A stretch of 64,000 nucleotides of DNA. Origin: Cymodocea nodosa (taxonomy: Eukaryota; Streptophyta; Magnoliopsida; Alismatales; Cymodoceaceae). The DNA lies in the NCBI GenBank assembly GCA_036874045.1, contig CM072339.1, forward strand, positions 13,709,501-13,773,500, given 5' to 3'. Below are positions 1 to 11,208 of the stretch, piece after piece. Position numbers and translations under genes: made by a program. The notes below the pieces were generated by a model that saw nothing but the letters and a program-made list of their open reading frames with translations, ran no database searches and was not told the origin of the DNA. How positions within the stretch are numbered: position 1 is the first letter of the stretch; every line of letters begins with the position of its first letter.

Positions 1-261
1 TTCTTTACACGAATAGTTACACTAAGTATTCTGCTTTTGTCGGTTGTAAAACTCATATAGTTATTGTAAGCATTCGAGTTATTTATGAGTAACAGATCTT
101 ATATTATGATTTCAATGATTGAATCTGTTTATCCATTTAGAATCTCAAAGAGTTATAAATGTTTTACTGCCAACCTTTTGTGTTTCTACCTTGGTAAAAC
201 CCTAGTTTCACAATCTTTACTTCCACTAAGTTCTACAGCGAACAACGAAGATTAATCGACA

Positions 262-456
262 ATGTCAAGACGTGGAAGAGGACGTGGTAGAATGACAAAA
301 GTGCAGAAAAAAAAGATGGAACTTCAGAAGATAGAAAATGAAATCAACAACATCTACTTAAGGTATACTTTTTCTAATGAAGTACTACATGAAATTAGAA
401 AAGTTGTTCAAGACGAGAAAAATTTCTATTGGAAATTTATTCGAAATTATGCTTAA
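262..456 (+). CDS. Small basic N-terminal ORF of the copia-type element
   Basis: A 64-residue open frame starts with an Arg/Gly-rich stretch (MSRRGRGRGRMTK) followed by a Lys/Glu-rich, probably helical segment. The inverted copy at about 40402-40693 has the same start and helical region, so it is a real part of the element. The RG-rich start suggests nucleic-acid binding, but no named domain is recognised. Coding-like sequence with the same direction continues to about 1858, with a proline/basic patch near 830-920 and an acidic Ser/Thr-rich stretch at 1637-1858. Part of a broken fossil element. Confidence 0.5.
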   Translation: MSRRGRGRGRMTKVQKKKMELQKIENEINNIYLRYTFSNEVLHEIRKVVQDEKNFYWKFIRNYA

Positions 457-1942
457 ACACAATTTAGAATAAAACAAACTGAACTTTCCACGTTACAAAT
501 GTGGAAACGAACTTTACAACCTAATCCTGTAGTTGTTACATGTTCTGGACAAGTACTTGAAAAATCGCTATAGTCTATTACTTATTATAGAAAGAAATAG
601 GGACCAATGATAGAAAATGCCAATTAGGAATTAGAATCTTTGTATTCCCAACATTATTTTCCCCTGGTTGTTTTAAACGACATCCAACAATTTATTGATG
701 AACAGAAAACTGTCATTTGGAAAATGGGCCTTCGTAGTGAAGGACAAAAAGTTTATCAACTAAAAATGATAGAAGTTGAGAGCTTAAAATTCTATATTCC
801 ATTATTGCAACCTAGGCATCATGGTGAAGGACCATCACGACCATAAGTGCCTTTAACAAGAGAAATTAAGAAAACTTTAGAACCTCCTAAACAACCAAAA
901 ACACTACAGACATATAGTTAGAAAAAGAAGAAGACATTAGAATATTTTGGATTGACTGTAGGTGTACAAGGCATATTGCATTAAAGAGAAGAATCTTTGA
1001 AAAATGGAAAACTATGTTCCATTGCACAAGCTGGACAGAATTTTGTTTTAGGTATCCTAGCAGATGTGACAAATATCAGATTATAAGCATACACTCTAAG
1101 GTATTGTGTCACATTAGTGCATAATGTTTCTTTTAATACAATGGTCAGTTTTCACATCATGGTGCAAGCCAACATTCTTTTCCTACGGAAAGAGAACATG
1201 TAGGAAATTTTGATGATATATATACAGATGGTATCAATTTTGATGACATTTTTGATGACATAGACACTAAGTCTATGAATTTTGAAGATATTTCATCTGA
1301 AGAAGAATGTACAGATATTCTTCCTCTTACTGTATCTTAGATAGAGACTTTTGATTTTTGGTATAGTTGCTTATACTACAATTTATACATGTGGTTATGT
1401 CTGTTATAGTATACAATATATTTGTTGATAAATGTATATAATCAACAAACTACACAGTTACAAATAGAATATAACACTGCCATGTCTCAATTATAGAAAT
1501 TTCAAAAATACAGGATGATTCTATTACACAAACAGATATAGAACATTCTTTCATACAGAGACAGTTATTGTATAGATTAGTCATAGAGATAAATGTTGTT
1601 GATAGATAGATTAATATAGAGACTATTGCTACTGATATGTTTCAAGAAGATCAAATAGAAAAATTTCAGCAAATTATTGATACAACAATAACAGATATTT
1701 CAGACATTTATACTAGCTTTGATAGAAATTCCACCAGTTCTGAAAGATCTGAAAATATAGATACTGTTGATAATATTGAAACCAGTCCCAAATCAGAACA
1801 TCATGACAAGAAAATACCTAATCCTGAACAGAATTTAGATGAAAATACATTGTCATGATTCAGAAATCGTTCCTATTATGAAAAATTTCAGACATATAAA
1901 ACTTTTACAGTTTTATATTCAAGACCAATTAAGTTTGAAGGG

Positions 1943-2425
1943 ATGGCACATATACAAGAAATGTTTGAATTTCAAGGCTTGTTGACTCTGCTTCCACAAC
2001 AGCCAGATCATCTTGTTATATCAGAACTTACAAGTTGTTTTTACTCAAACTTAACAGTGGAAGAAAGTATTCTTATTTCCAATATACAAGACTACGATAT
2101 ATATTTAACTCTAGAATTACTTTATCAAGTACTTGGTCTGAAAAACGAAGGAGTTAAATTATTAGAAAGAAAACAGGTTTATCAATTGGGATGGGACATT
2201 AAAAGTTTAACCAAAGATCCGACTGCCAACAATCCAATGAGATTACTAAATGATTTAAATGGCCAAGCATGTTTTATTGCAAAAATACTGCATGCTTCAA
2301 TCTTTCAAAGGTTTGCTCATGGGGCAGAAGTTGGCAGATGTTGTCTTTATGCTACATATGCATTAATTAACCATATACAGGTGAATTGGTATGATATTTT
2401 TGTTTCTTATATCTTAAACTTGTAG
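1943..2425 (+). CDS. Transposon-protein-like domain (Transposase_32 type) in copia-type element
   Basis: The 160-residue open frame resembles the 'putative plant transposon protein' domain (Transposase_32 type). It has the FEFQGLL start, a FYSNL motif, a 'Y-L-LGLKNEG' block, an LNDLNGQA block, and a YATYALINHIQVNW block before KLFYGD. The same order of motifs appears in the gypsy-borne ORFs at 48477-49133, 6895-9110 and 19745-21990, and in the inverted copia-type copy near 38393-39060. The enzymatic role of this family is unproven. Downstream the coding-like sequence runs into a Gln-rich tail. Fossil element, broken around this frame. Confidence 0.65.
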   Translation: MAHIQEMFEFQGLLTLLPQQPDHLVISELTSCFYSNLTVEESILISNIQDYDIYLTLELLYQVLGLKNEGVKLLERKQVYQLGWDIKSLTKDPTANNPMRLLNDLNGQACFIAKILHASIFQRFAHGAEVGRCCLYATYALINHIQVNWYDIFVSYILNL

Positions 2426-2564
2426 AGTAAATTATTTTATGGTGATACGCTTTTGAGAATTGTGGCAAGTCAAATAGATATTACACCTTGGCCATAGAAA
2501 AGATTAAAGTCAAGATCTTTCTCTACAAAGGAACTACAAAAATACTAGGAAGCAGATGCACTTG

Positions 2565-2665
2565 TAATTCGACAGCAACAACAACAACAAGATTGGCAAA
2601 ATCAATCACAACAACAACAACAACAGTCGACATAGTTTTCAAAACAACAGCAACATACAGATTTA
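2565..2665 (+). repeat. (CAA)n tract encoding poly-glutamine
   Basis: Two runs of CAA/CAG codons follow the transposon-protein-like domain and would encode Gln-rich stretches. A diverged copy lies in the inverted element near 38290-38400. Probably a disordered C-terminal tail of the element protein; also prone to slippage. Confidence 0.7.
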
Positions 2666-3134
2666 CATACAGACATAAATACTGAATTTTTACAGCAACC
2701 GTCACAAGTTTCACAAACTAATTTAGATCAAGCAGTAATTGATTAGATAAATAGAGTAAGTACAGAAATTGCAAAGTAAATTTCATATACTTTGATCAAT
2801 ATTTTTCGAAGACAAAGTGACTTGTAATTATACAAATTATGTATTGCATGATTTCTTTCTTATAATTTGTTAACAAAAATTATTTATGTACAGAAATCAC
2901 ATTATGTAAACTATTTACTGCATTTAATGATCATATACTTGTTTTTAACAGTTTATGTTTAAAATAGTTTTCTTTAAATAGTTTATGCTTATCCACAAAA
3001 GTTATGCATGTTTAAAAATATATTTTTAAATGATACATACTTAGCAAGTTCTTCTTCCTTACATTTTATTTACTTTTTTATAATGCCAAAAAGGGGGAGA
3101 AGCTAGATTATTTGACTTACTAGGTTTTAACATC

Positions 3135-3151
3135 ATCAAAAAGGGGGAGAT
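3135..3151 (+). other. Polypurine tract of copia-type element
   Basis: AAAAAGGGGGAGAT lies immediately before the LTR start, the typical site for plus-strand priming. A second A/G-rich GGGGGAGA copy lies about 50 bp upstream (about 3090). The inverted element has the same pair at 37724-37790. Confidence 0.8.
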
Positions 3152-4386
3152 TGCTAGGAATTTTGTTTTGATGATAAATGCTTTATTAAAGTTTATAAAA
3201 TAAGTCTAAATAATATTCTCTAAGTATAATTATCACGTAATTAAATGTTAACAGGTTATCAGAAAGTTTCATTTAAAATTTTGGATAGTTAACTGTCGGA
3301 TAGTTAAAGTTTTCGGATAGTTAGATTTTTGGATAGTTAAACTTTTGTATAGTTAACATTTCAATTTAGTCGAAGAGTTATGTTAAAAACTCGTATAGTT
3401 AAGTTATCTACACGTGTGTTTTTAATGTTTTAAGTTATCACATGTTTTCCATGTGTGTTTGGTAATGAAAATCGAAGAGTTAGATAATTATTCGAGTTTT
3501 TATACGCATGGATAGACAACTATTCGAGTTTTATAAATGACTAACGAATAGATAAGTTTTCCTTGTTCAGTCACGTATTTTGCAAATGCAAAAGCTTGAA
3601 GAGTTACAGATAAGTATTCGAGTTTTTACAGGACTTAAATGATAAGTGTTCGACTAAAACGAAGACTTAGAAGATATTCTACAAAACTCTAGGAAGATAA
3701 AGGTTTGGTGAATCTACGAGTGGAGATCGTGAAAATTCAAAATGATAGTGGAGAAAGTGGAAATTCAAAAAGATAATAATTTGGATTAAAGAAAAAATTA
3801 GTACATAGATTGTGGATTATGGATTGTGGATTAAGTGGATGAATATGCTGAAAATGAAAACATAGTTCGACTACTAATAAAGAGTACGAGCTACATTACA
3901 ATGAGGATCCCAATCTCAAAAACCAAGTCTAAATATTCAATTTGAATCTCTAACTGAAAAGTTAAGTTTGAATATTCATATCTAGAAAAATTCTCCAACA
4001 TTAGAAGAAGTTCGAAATTCCAAGTAATTTCAGAAAAGGAGCTGCAAATGCAAGAAGTCTGGAAATTCGACAACTAGAGAAAAAGAGATACAAAAGTTGA
4101 GCAAAAAGAAGGAAATGAGCTACGTGCATAAAGATTAGGTTTTATACAATTCGAAATTAATTTTGAATAAGGACTTCATTTTCTATTTGAATTGTATATC
4201 GAACATTACTATATCAAAACCATTAAGAAGGGAATTGCACTGAAAAGATATTGTAAATTCTGTCTTTAAAGTTTATAAATAATAGAATTTTATTTATGAG
4301 TGTTTTGTGCTCTTGTTTTATCCGCTAGTAATTTTAATTGCTAAAGATGCAATTCACCCCCCCTCTTGTGATACAACGATCCTACA
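3152..4386 (+). repeat. 3' LTR of the copia-type element (family A)
   Basis: A 1.24-kb LTR starts TGCTAGGAATTTTG and ends GATCCTACA. It matches the solo LTR at 16347-18606 and both LTRs of the inverted element at 36443-42593. It contains five or more CGGATAGTTA-type words in the first 300 bp, a CGAAGAGTTA/TCGAGTT block, and a conserved 3' end with CACCCCCCCTCTTG. It is inserted in - strand gag sequence; the flanking base run after it is TCTAT, and the left duplicate is outside the window. Confidence 0.85.
3265..3420 (+). repeat. Cluster of CGGATAGTTA words in family A LTR
   Basis: The words TCGGATAGTTA, TTGGATAGTTA, TTGTATAGTTA, CGAAGAGTTA and CGTATAGTTA recur about every 20-30 bp, all in the same orientation. 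Equivalent clusters, mostly as the reverse complement TAACTATCCGAAA, occur at 37490-37600 and 42360-42470. The position near the LTR start (U3) would fit a regulatory binding-site array; no function is proven. Confidence 0.6.
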
Positions 4387-5990
4387 TCTATGGTACTACT
4401 AACTATAACTAAAGCTTCTATTTTTTTATGTTTTTTTTCTTTTCTTTTCTATATTTTTGTACTTACTATATTATATGTAGTTGCTAATAATTGTGTTGCC
4501 TCATTTAGCTTCCCTCCCATAGGAGGTATCAATTTTATTAACAATTCTGTTTAAAGGATTCAGTACTACTTGAATTGGTAGTCCTCTAGAAGGTCCAACT
4601 TTTATTGATTCCTTTTGTATAAAGGTATATTTCTATTCATATTCTGATTTTGAATGGCAGCATTTCCAAATACATGATCTAGACGATTGTTTAATTATTG
4701 AATTATCTTTTCTAATTTCTCTATTCTAGATCCTTGTTCAATTAATGCTTCATAACCAGCATTTATATCATTTATATTTTCTCCTCCTTGGAAATTGTTA
4801 TTTCTCTAAGATAAATTTGGGTGATTTCTCCAATTAGGGTTATAAGAATTACCAAAATTATCTTTCTAGTTTGTAGCATAGATAATATCTAAGTCATTAA
4901 TATTTGCATTCTTTTTTACTAGTTTTTGATTTAATGATAATTCTTCTATTTTCTTTATTAACTCAATTAATTTAACTTCAAGCACATTGTTCGAATCTAT
5001 TTCATACATTCCCCTATGCAATATTTTCTTATCTGTAATAGCTTTAGTCAAGTTCTCCTATTGAGCAATTCTTTTTGTAAAGTTTTCTAAATAAGCCTAG
5101 GCTTCTTCACTACACAATTTCAAAAATCCATTCTGATAGATAGATTCTAATAAAGATTTAGTTGAAACATCTATACTTTCAAAAATTATACCTATTAATT
5201 ATGCTTTACTCATTACATGATGTGGACATTGAGTCAATAAATCTTTAAATTATTCAAAATATTTTCAGAATGATTCTCCCTATTTTTGGTTACACATTAA
5301 TATATTTTTTTTCTTTTTAATTGTTTGATGTGTTGGATAATATTTTTCCAAAAAAACAAAACAAAATTCAGTCCATGTAGAAATTGAATCAGGCGATAGA
5401 GTATATAACTATCGCTTAGCTATGTCTTTTAAAGCAAAAGGGATATATCTAAGTTTGATAGCATCAATACTCATGTTCAGCATTTTCATCATTTGACAAA
5501 CTTCATTAAATTTTCTAAGGAAATAATAGGCGTCTTCTCTTTCTAATCCATAAAAGTGTGGTAATTGACTAATATAATTAGATTTCAGTTCAAACCTATC
5601 TCCCTCAAAGTTTGACAATTGAATACATGAAGGTTCATCAACTAGTTCAGGATATAGAATTTCTCCTAATGATTTTTTTACTAGAGCAGTCACGTCTTCA
5701 TTCTCTTTTAAAGAAAGATTAGCTATACCTCTAAGGATTTCGTTAAAGTCTATTTCAGATAATATTTCAGTACATTTCTGTGTTGAATAATCTTGTGTAG
5801 GTATTCTTACTAATTGTTTAGTATCAGGAGAATGAGTCCATGTGCTCATAAACTCTTAACATATAGTAGATTATAGAAAATTAACTACATACCAATTTGA
5901 AGTTTTGCTCTAAATAAATAATTTTTGACGGATGAAGTTGAATCAGCTACTTCTCCTTTTAGTTCCCCCAACGAGTTCTTTCATCTTTCC
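4387..5990 (-). mobile_element. gag-like region of gypsy unit 1
   Basis: The capsid-type part is best seen at 5409-5849 (146 residues), beginning MSTWTHSPDTKQLVR. It contains NFEGDRFELK, SQLPHFYGLEREDAYYFLR and KLRYIPFALKDIAKR blocks, typical of the plant Ty3/gypsy Retrotrans_gag domain. Further left come the YFERFIDLLTQCPHH-type block and a Leu/Lys-rich segment (4866-5051). A short coding-like leader (ELVGEL… in related copies) ends at a GTATGT before the gag start. The same gag lies at 50280-51590 (+) and 11824-14759 (-). Multiple breaks. Confidence 0.75.
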
Positions 5991-6169
5991 TCAACTATTG
6001 GTAACTAGTAAATAACATTCTATTCTGTATTTATAATGCATGTCCATAATGTAGATGAATCTCGTTGCAAAAATGTGTCTTGTAACGTGTAGTATGATTC
6101 CTATTTTTATGGATACGTGTTCCACTTCTAATTTTTTAAATTTCAGTAACCACTAAACCTACAAAATTT

Positions 6170-6475
6170 CGTTTGTGGAAAAAAGAATAACCATTTAACT
6201 AACTCCATGGACTAACTTCGTTGAGTTATAGTTAACTCAATGGAGTGACCTTAGTTACTATTCCTAACTTAATGAACTAACCTCATTGAGTTATAACTAA
6301 CTCAATGGACTAGCTTCAAACTTCTATTTGCTAACTCCACGGACTAACTTTATTGAGTTACAAATAACTCAACAGAGTGACCTTATAATTTCTATTACTA
6401 ACTTCATGGAGTTAAGGTTAATTCAACAAACTAACTTTGTTGAGTTAACACTTAACAAATTTTCCTAAGAAACTT
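6170..6475. repeat. Array of TTGAGTTA / TAACTCAA words (between transposon-protein ORF and gag)
   Basis: Roughly every 20-30 bp the words CTAACTCCATGGACTAACTTCG, GTTGAGTTA and AACTCAATGGA recur in both orientations, so neighbouring words form potential hairpins. The matching segments are 18740-18850 plus 19180-19290, and 49735-49935. No coding capacity is seen here. Confidence 0.7.
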
Positions 6476-6894
6476 ACTTCTCATATTAACTTCTACATTT
6501 CCTTTTCTGCAGATTATCAACTTGAAATATAGTTAAATACATAGAATTAACACAATGTCCAGATTTAAATTCATTTAATCCAAACATATATGTATATTTA
6601 ACTCAGTTTATTTCATGTTATATAGAAAATAGAATTTTTGCCATCTGTAAACATATATAGGTGCTTCTTAAATAATCATGCCTTTAAGCACATCTTCATA
6701 TAATTTCTTTTAACACAGTCCTGTAATGCTTCAAGCACATATATATTCAAAACTTTCTTCAATATGACTCTAAATTAAATCATTCATTCAAAAACACACA
6801 AATTCAAAAGCATATTGAGTTTCAAACATTCATTTATATATATATTGTTTTCAATTTCATACAATTTGATATTTTTCCTTACAAGTAGATGAAT
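6475..6894. other. AT-rich 3' flank of transposon-protein ORF, no gene
   Basis: AT-rich sequence with runs such as ATATATATA and no convincing open frame. It corresponds to 19290-19740 and 49310-49730 in the other gypsy units, so it is an untranslated spacer of the element. Confidence 0.5.
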
Positions 6895-9110
6895 AATACA
6901 TTTAATCCCTATTCCTTAATTTGTCTACTTCCTTGCAGAGCTTCTCTAATTATTGTTCTAATTGATTTATACGTTCCATAGCTCCTATAATTTCCTTAGA
7001 AGGTCCTACAATCGTAGTAGTAGTAGTAGAAACATAATTTCTATACTCTTTCATTGAAATGGCCTTGAATCTCATCCTTTTTGATGTCCATTTCATGAAA
7101 TCAATAACTTCCACCATCAACAATGGAATCAAATCTCCATAAAATAATTTATTCTTTATTGCTTTGACCTTGGAGATTATTACTTTTGACCAATTGACTT
7201 GAATTCTGTTAACAACTACATATGTGGCCCATTTTACAAACTGACTTAGTTCTATATCGTGGCCTTATCTTTGATAAACAGTCTTTACCAGTATAGTTGC
7301 AACCATGTGTGTCTTTCCATTTAAGTACTTCATTCTGTTAAGTAATGGCACACGAGGAGGGTCACTAGGTATACACTATTTTATTTCTTGTTCAATCTAC
7401 TCTACTACAGATGTTTCTTCTAGAATTTCAATTCCTTCATTCCTTAATCCAAATAAGTTGTTGAGAAGCTTAGGTGTTATCTAAATATCAACTTGCTCCA
7501 CATTTGAAATTAATGCTCATTCTACTTCCCTCATATTTGCATAAAAACAGGGTACTAGGTTTTCATAAATTGTGTGCCCTTTTGTCTTTGGAATCATATT
7601 CAGTAAGCCATGGAATTCAAATAACTTTCTAATGTCCTTCATTCCAGTCCAATTTACTAGCTTACTATATATAATATCATACCCCTTTATTTCTTGATAT
7701 TTGTTGTATGCTTCCTAACTCTGAAAATGAATTACATTCAAAACTATTACTTTAGTTGGGTTAGGAAGTTGAATTTGTTGCTCCTATAGAGTTTGTTCTT
7801 GATTCTCTTCTTCGAATTGCTGAATTTGTTATTGTGATTACTGAAATTACTTCGAAGATTCCTGCATTTCAGTTCTTACTTGTGGTGGAGAGCCTACAGA
7901 ACTTTCCATAGTCTTATCTTTTAATTTCTCTAGTAATTGTTGAAGACTTTCTCCCTCTTCAATGGAATCTGTCGAATTATTTTCTTCATGTTCTGTGCTT
8001 TCTTGTTCAGCTTCTTCTCTTTCTTATTCCTCCTCATAACTAATCTGCATTGTTACTATTTTTTCTGAATCACTTGCAGATTGGGATGGAGTTTTAGGCA
8101 CAATGAATTCTGCCCTAAATTCTTTTTTAGTTTCTTTAGGCTGTAGACTGATTTCAGCCTATTTTTCTTCTCCTCTTTACTGTTATAATTGCTCTTCTTC
8201 TTCTTCTAATAATAAATCTACAAAAATGGGCTCTTTAGGCCTTCCTATAAATACTATAGGCTCAGATTTTATTTCTTTTTGAGCCTCTAGCACTATTTCT
8301 TTTCCATTTCTTCTTCTAATTAATTGTGTCTGTTCTTCTTCCTCCTCATCTGATATTAAATCAACAAAACTAGGCACTTTAGGCCCTTGAGCCATAGGTA
8401 CTAACTCTTCTTCCTTGATATCTACTAGACTTGAAGGTCCAGCCTTAGATTCTCTTGCAACTGGTGTTCTAGCTGCTTCCTAGTGTTGTTCAACTTTAAT
8501 TTGATAATGAGCTTTCAACTTTTCTTCAGCCCGTCTTTTTTAAAGTGCATCAAACAAAAGGTGTGCTTTTACTACTATCATATCTTCTGATTCTCCTTGG
8601 CTTCTTCCAAATCGAACTAGTTCTTCAAATTCTTTTAATTCCTCTTTAGATGTTGGGCCCATGAATACTACTCTTTCTATTGGTCTAGGTGGTGGAACTA
8701 GCTGTTGTTCTGCTACTGCTAGTGCTTCTATCTATTCTCTCTCTTGTTCGTCCCTTTGAATTCTCGCATGAGCAACTATAATTCTTACAAACCATAGTCT
8801 TAACTTTCGTTTGATGAGCTTTAGGGAAACTTCATAATTAGGTCTGATTCTTCTCTCCCTATTAATAGTTGTCTCTATTCCCACTCGTACTCTAGTTTCC
8901 ATTATCGTAGGTATTCTGACATTTAAATCTACTAATACCTTCGTAAAATGAAAAATCTCTACTTCTACATGTTCTAGCTCCTTCTCTCTAGTGGTATTCT
9001 AGATTCTCTACCTTGAATGCCACTCTTCCGAGTCTCTAAGGAACCTTGTCATGTCAATTTAATTCCAAAAGCTCTACGTCGTCTTCTTCTTCATGGTATA
9101 ACGGAATAGG
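6895..9110 (-). CDS. Transposon-protein (Transposase_32-type) ORF of gypsy unit 1, broken
   Basis: Read on the - strand, a charged N-terminal two thirds has a basic helical patch (about 8760-8880) and Glu runs (DLISDEEEEE; 8183-8395). It is followed by the transposon-protein domain in the last third, with KGYDIIYSK, FEFHGLL, CFYAN, LFGLRNEGIEILEE, LNGKTHMVA and KLFYGDLIPLLM blocks. A coiled-coil-like tail (ERINQLEQ…KEVDKL) ends it. It lies directly downstream of integrase, the place where Athila-type elements carry an env-like ORF. The family's molecular function is unknown. Decayed by many changes; homologues are at 19745-21990 and 47090-49304. Confidence 0.65.
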
Positions 9111-9234
9111 CTTGATCTTTTCTACTCTAAGTACTAAATAATTTCTATGGATAATGCACCCAAATCCTAAGTTTTAGTTTAAATAAACCCTAAGTTTTTG
9201 GCAAGTAATCGGGTCATTTCCCACGCAATCTTCC

Positions 9235-9425
9235 ACTACTCACACTTACTTCTACGTGGAGTTACAGTTAACTCCATGGACTTAGTTCGTGGATTTACCT
9301 TAGTACTCTATTGAGTTATAGTAACTCAACAGAGTAAGTTCATTAACTTATCCTAGACTCAACGAAGTAAGTTCGTTTAGTTAAACTTAACTCAACAAAC
9401 CTCCTGTAAAATTATAGCTAATAAA
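9235..9425. repeat. TTGAGTTA-type word array upstream of transposon-protein ORF (unit 1)
   Basis: GAGTTACAGTTAACTCCA, TTGAGTTATAGTAACTCAA and GTTTAGTTAAACTTAACTCAAC follow each other as imperfect palindromes. Equivalents are at 22120-22230, 29200-29360 and 46795-46925. Confidence 0.7.
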
Positions 9426-9429
9426 ATAA

Positions 9430-9835
9430 TGCTAATATAATAATTTTTATCCAGTCAAAATCGAAAAATCTTTGGTCTCATCGACTCTTGATTTTTACTC
9501 TTTTCTTAATTTCGATTAGACCGTGTTCTTCCTCGGTCGAATTGAAATCAAATTTTCTTAGACACTCGGTTAAACCGCTAGTATGTTTTGGTTGAACCAA
9601 CATTTTTACTTAATATAAAAATTCTCTTTTAGTTTCAGTCAAACCGATGAATCCTTTCAGTGCTACCAAAATTTTTTTCCTTTTTCTTTTTATACTTAGT
9701 TCTTTTTTCCTTCGGTAAAACTATTGATTTCTCTTGATTCTACCAAACAAATTAAAAATTTAGACTTTCTATTTCAGTTAGACCGAAGAAGACTGTTCTC
9801 GATTAAACTGTTAAAATAATAATAATATATATATG
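9430..9835. repeat. GGTTNGACCGAA-type word array (unit 1)
   Basis: A third word family, built on (C/T)GGT(C/T)NAACCGA and its complement (ATTTCGATTAGACCG, TCGGTTAAACCG, TTTTGGTTGAACC), recurs about every 40-60 bp between integrase and the transposon-protein ORF. Related arrays are at 22260-22430, 29400-29780 and 46630-46740. Non-coding. Confidence 0.6.
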
Positions 9836-9879
9836 ATCTTCTCTTCTTCTTTTTTATATATAGAGATGTTTATATCTAC

Positions 9880-11208
9880 TTAATAGGACTTGAGTAGTCC
9901 TTTACTCTTACTTCTTTTATCATTTCAAAAGAACTTTTTGGAAATTTCAAAATTGGTCTAAGTCTTTGTCCATTCACTTTAAATATATTCTGATTTTTAG
10001 GATTTTCAATTTCAATAGCTTTATAGGAATAAATGTTTCAAATTATGTAAGATCTTGCCCATCTAGATCTTAATTTCCCTATATGGTTATGAAGTCTAGT
10101 CATGTAAAGATATACTTCTTAGCCTATTTCAAAAGTTTTTGGAATAATTTTCTTGTCATGCCATAACTTCATCTTCTCTTTTTCTATTATAGTTTTTGAA
10201 TAAGCTTCATTCCTCAATTCTTCTAACTCAATTAATTGTATCTTTCTATTTTTAGCAGCTTGATTTAAATTAATGTTTAGATTTCTTAATGCCCAATAAG
10301 CTTTATGTTCAATTTCAACTAGTAAGTGATAACTTTTTCCATATACTATCCTAAAAAGTGACATACCTAGGCTTGTTTTATAAGTTGTTCTATAACCCAA
10401 AGTGCATCTATTAATCTATTGGCCCAATCTGTTCTAATAGAATTTACCACTTTTTCTAAAATTAACTTAATTTGTTTGTTTGCACTTTCTACTTGTCCAC
10501 TTGTTTGTAGATGATATGATGTTGTAATTTTGTGATTTACTCCATAATTCTTCATTAGGGCTTCAAAACTTCTATTACAGAAATGAGGTCCTCAATCACT
10601 ACAAATAGCTTTAGGTATTCCAAATCTATCAATTATATGAGTTCTTATAAAATGTCTTACCACTTTGTTATCATTAGTTTTTGTAGGAATAGCTTCTATC
10701 CACTTAGATATATAATCCACCCCCAACAATATATAATTAAACTAATTAGATGTAAGAAAATGACCTATAAAATCTATTCCCCACACATTAAAGATTTCAA
10801 CCTCAATAATAGGATTCAAAAGCATCATATTCCTCTTAGATATCCTTCCTATTTATTAACATCTCAAACAACTTAAGTAGTATATGTGAGTATCTTTAAA
10901 TAATGTTGGCTAGTAGAATCTACATTGCAGAATTTTGGCAATAGTTTTCCCTGAACCAAAATGTCCTCCACATGCTTGGTCATAGCAAAAAGATAATATA
11001 CTCTGATATTCAGTTTCTGGCACACACCTCCTTATGACTAAATCAAGACATTTATTAAATAAGTTTGGGTCTTTCCAACAGTAATATTTTACTCTTGAAA
11101 AGAAAATTTTCTTATCCTATCTATTCCAATCCTTAGGTGTTAAACCTGTAGTTAAGTAATTAACTATGTCTGCATACCAAGGCATTGTGTTTATGGTCAA
11201 TAATTGTT
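9880..11208 (-). mobile_element. Integrase region of gypsy unit 1
   Basis: The fragment 10367-10555 contains KNYGVNHKITTSYHLQTSGQ followed by VES, the integrase core end. The fragment 10119-10400 contains GYRTTYKTSLGMSLFRIVYG and EHKAYWALRNLN, the Athila/Tat integrase C-terminal block. Zinc-binding HHCC-type sequence precedes it near 10920-11150. The reading direction leads into the word arrays at 9430-9835. Multiple breaks. Confidence 0.75.

Larger units (their letters stand above)
1..3151 (+). mobile_element. Internal region of non-autonomous copia-type (SIRE-like) LTR element, left end outside window
   Basis: This is the 3' part of the internal region of an LTR element whose 5' LTR lies left of the window. 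The same internal region occurs inverted at 37724-41395, between two LTRs. The polypurine tract and LTR start (…GATGATG…) look like the SIRE/Tork side of Ty1/copia. No protease, integrase, RT or RNase H is seen, so it is best read as a large non-autonomous derivative. In order it holds a 5' leader with CGA(A/G)TAGTTA-type words, a small basic ORF, acidic low-complexity coding remnants, a transposon-protein-like domain, a glutamine-rich tail and a polypurine tract. It is broken in many places. Confidence 0.75.

Noticed and set aside
4387-9110. Stop-codon reassignment, suggested by many in-frame TAG triplets in element ORFs
   Set aside because: Interruptions are of several kinds and differ between copies, and the host gene at 60038-60458 reads normally; ordinary decay explains it.
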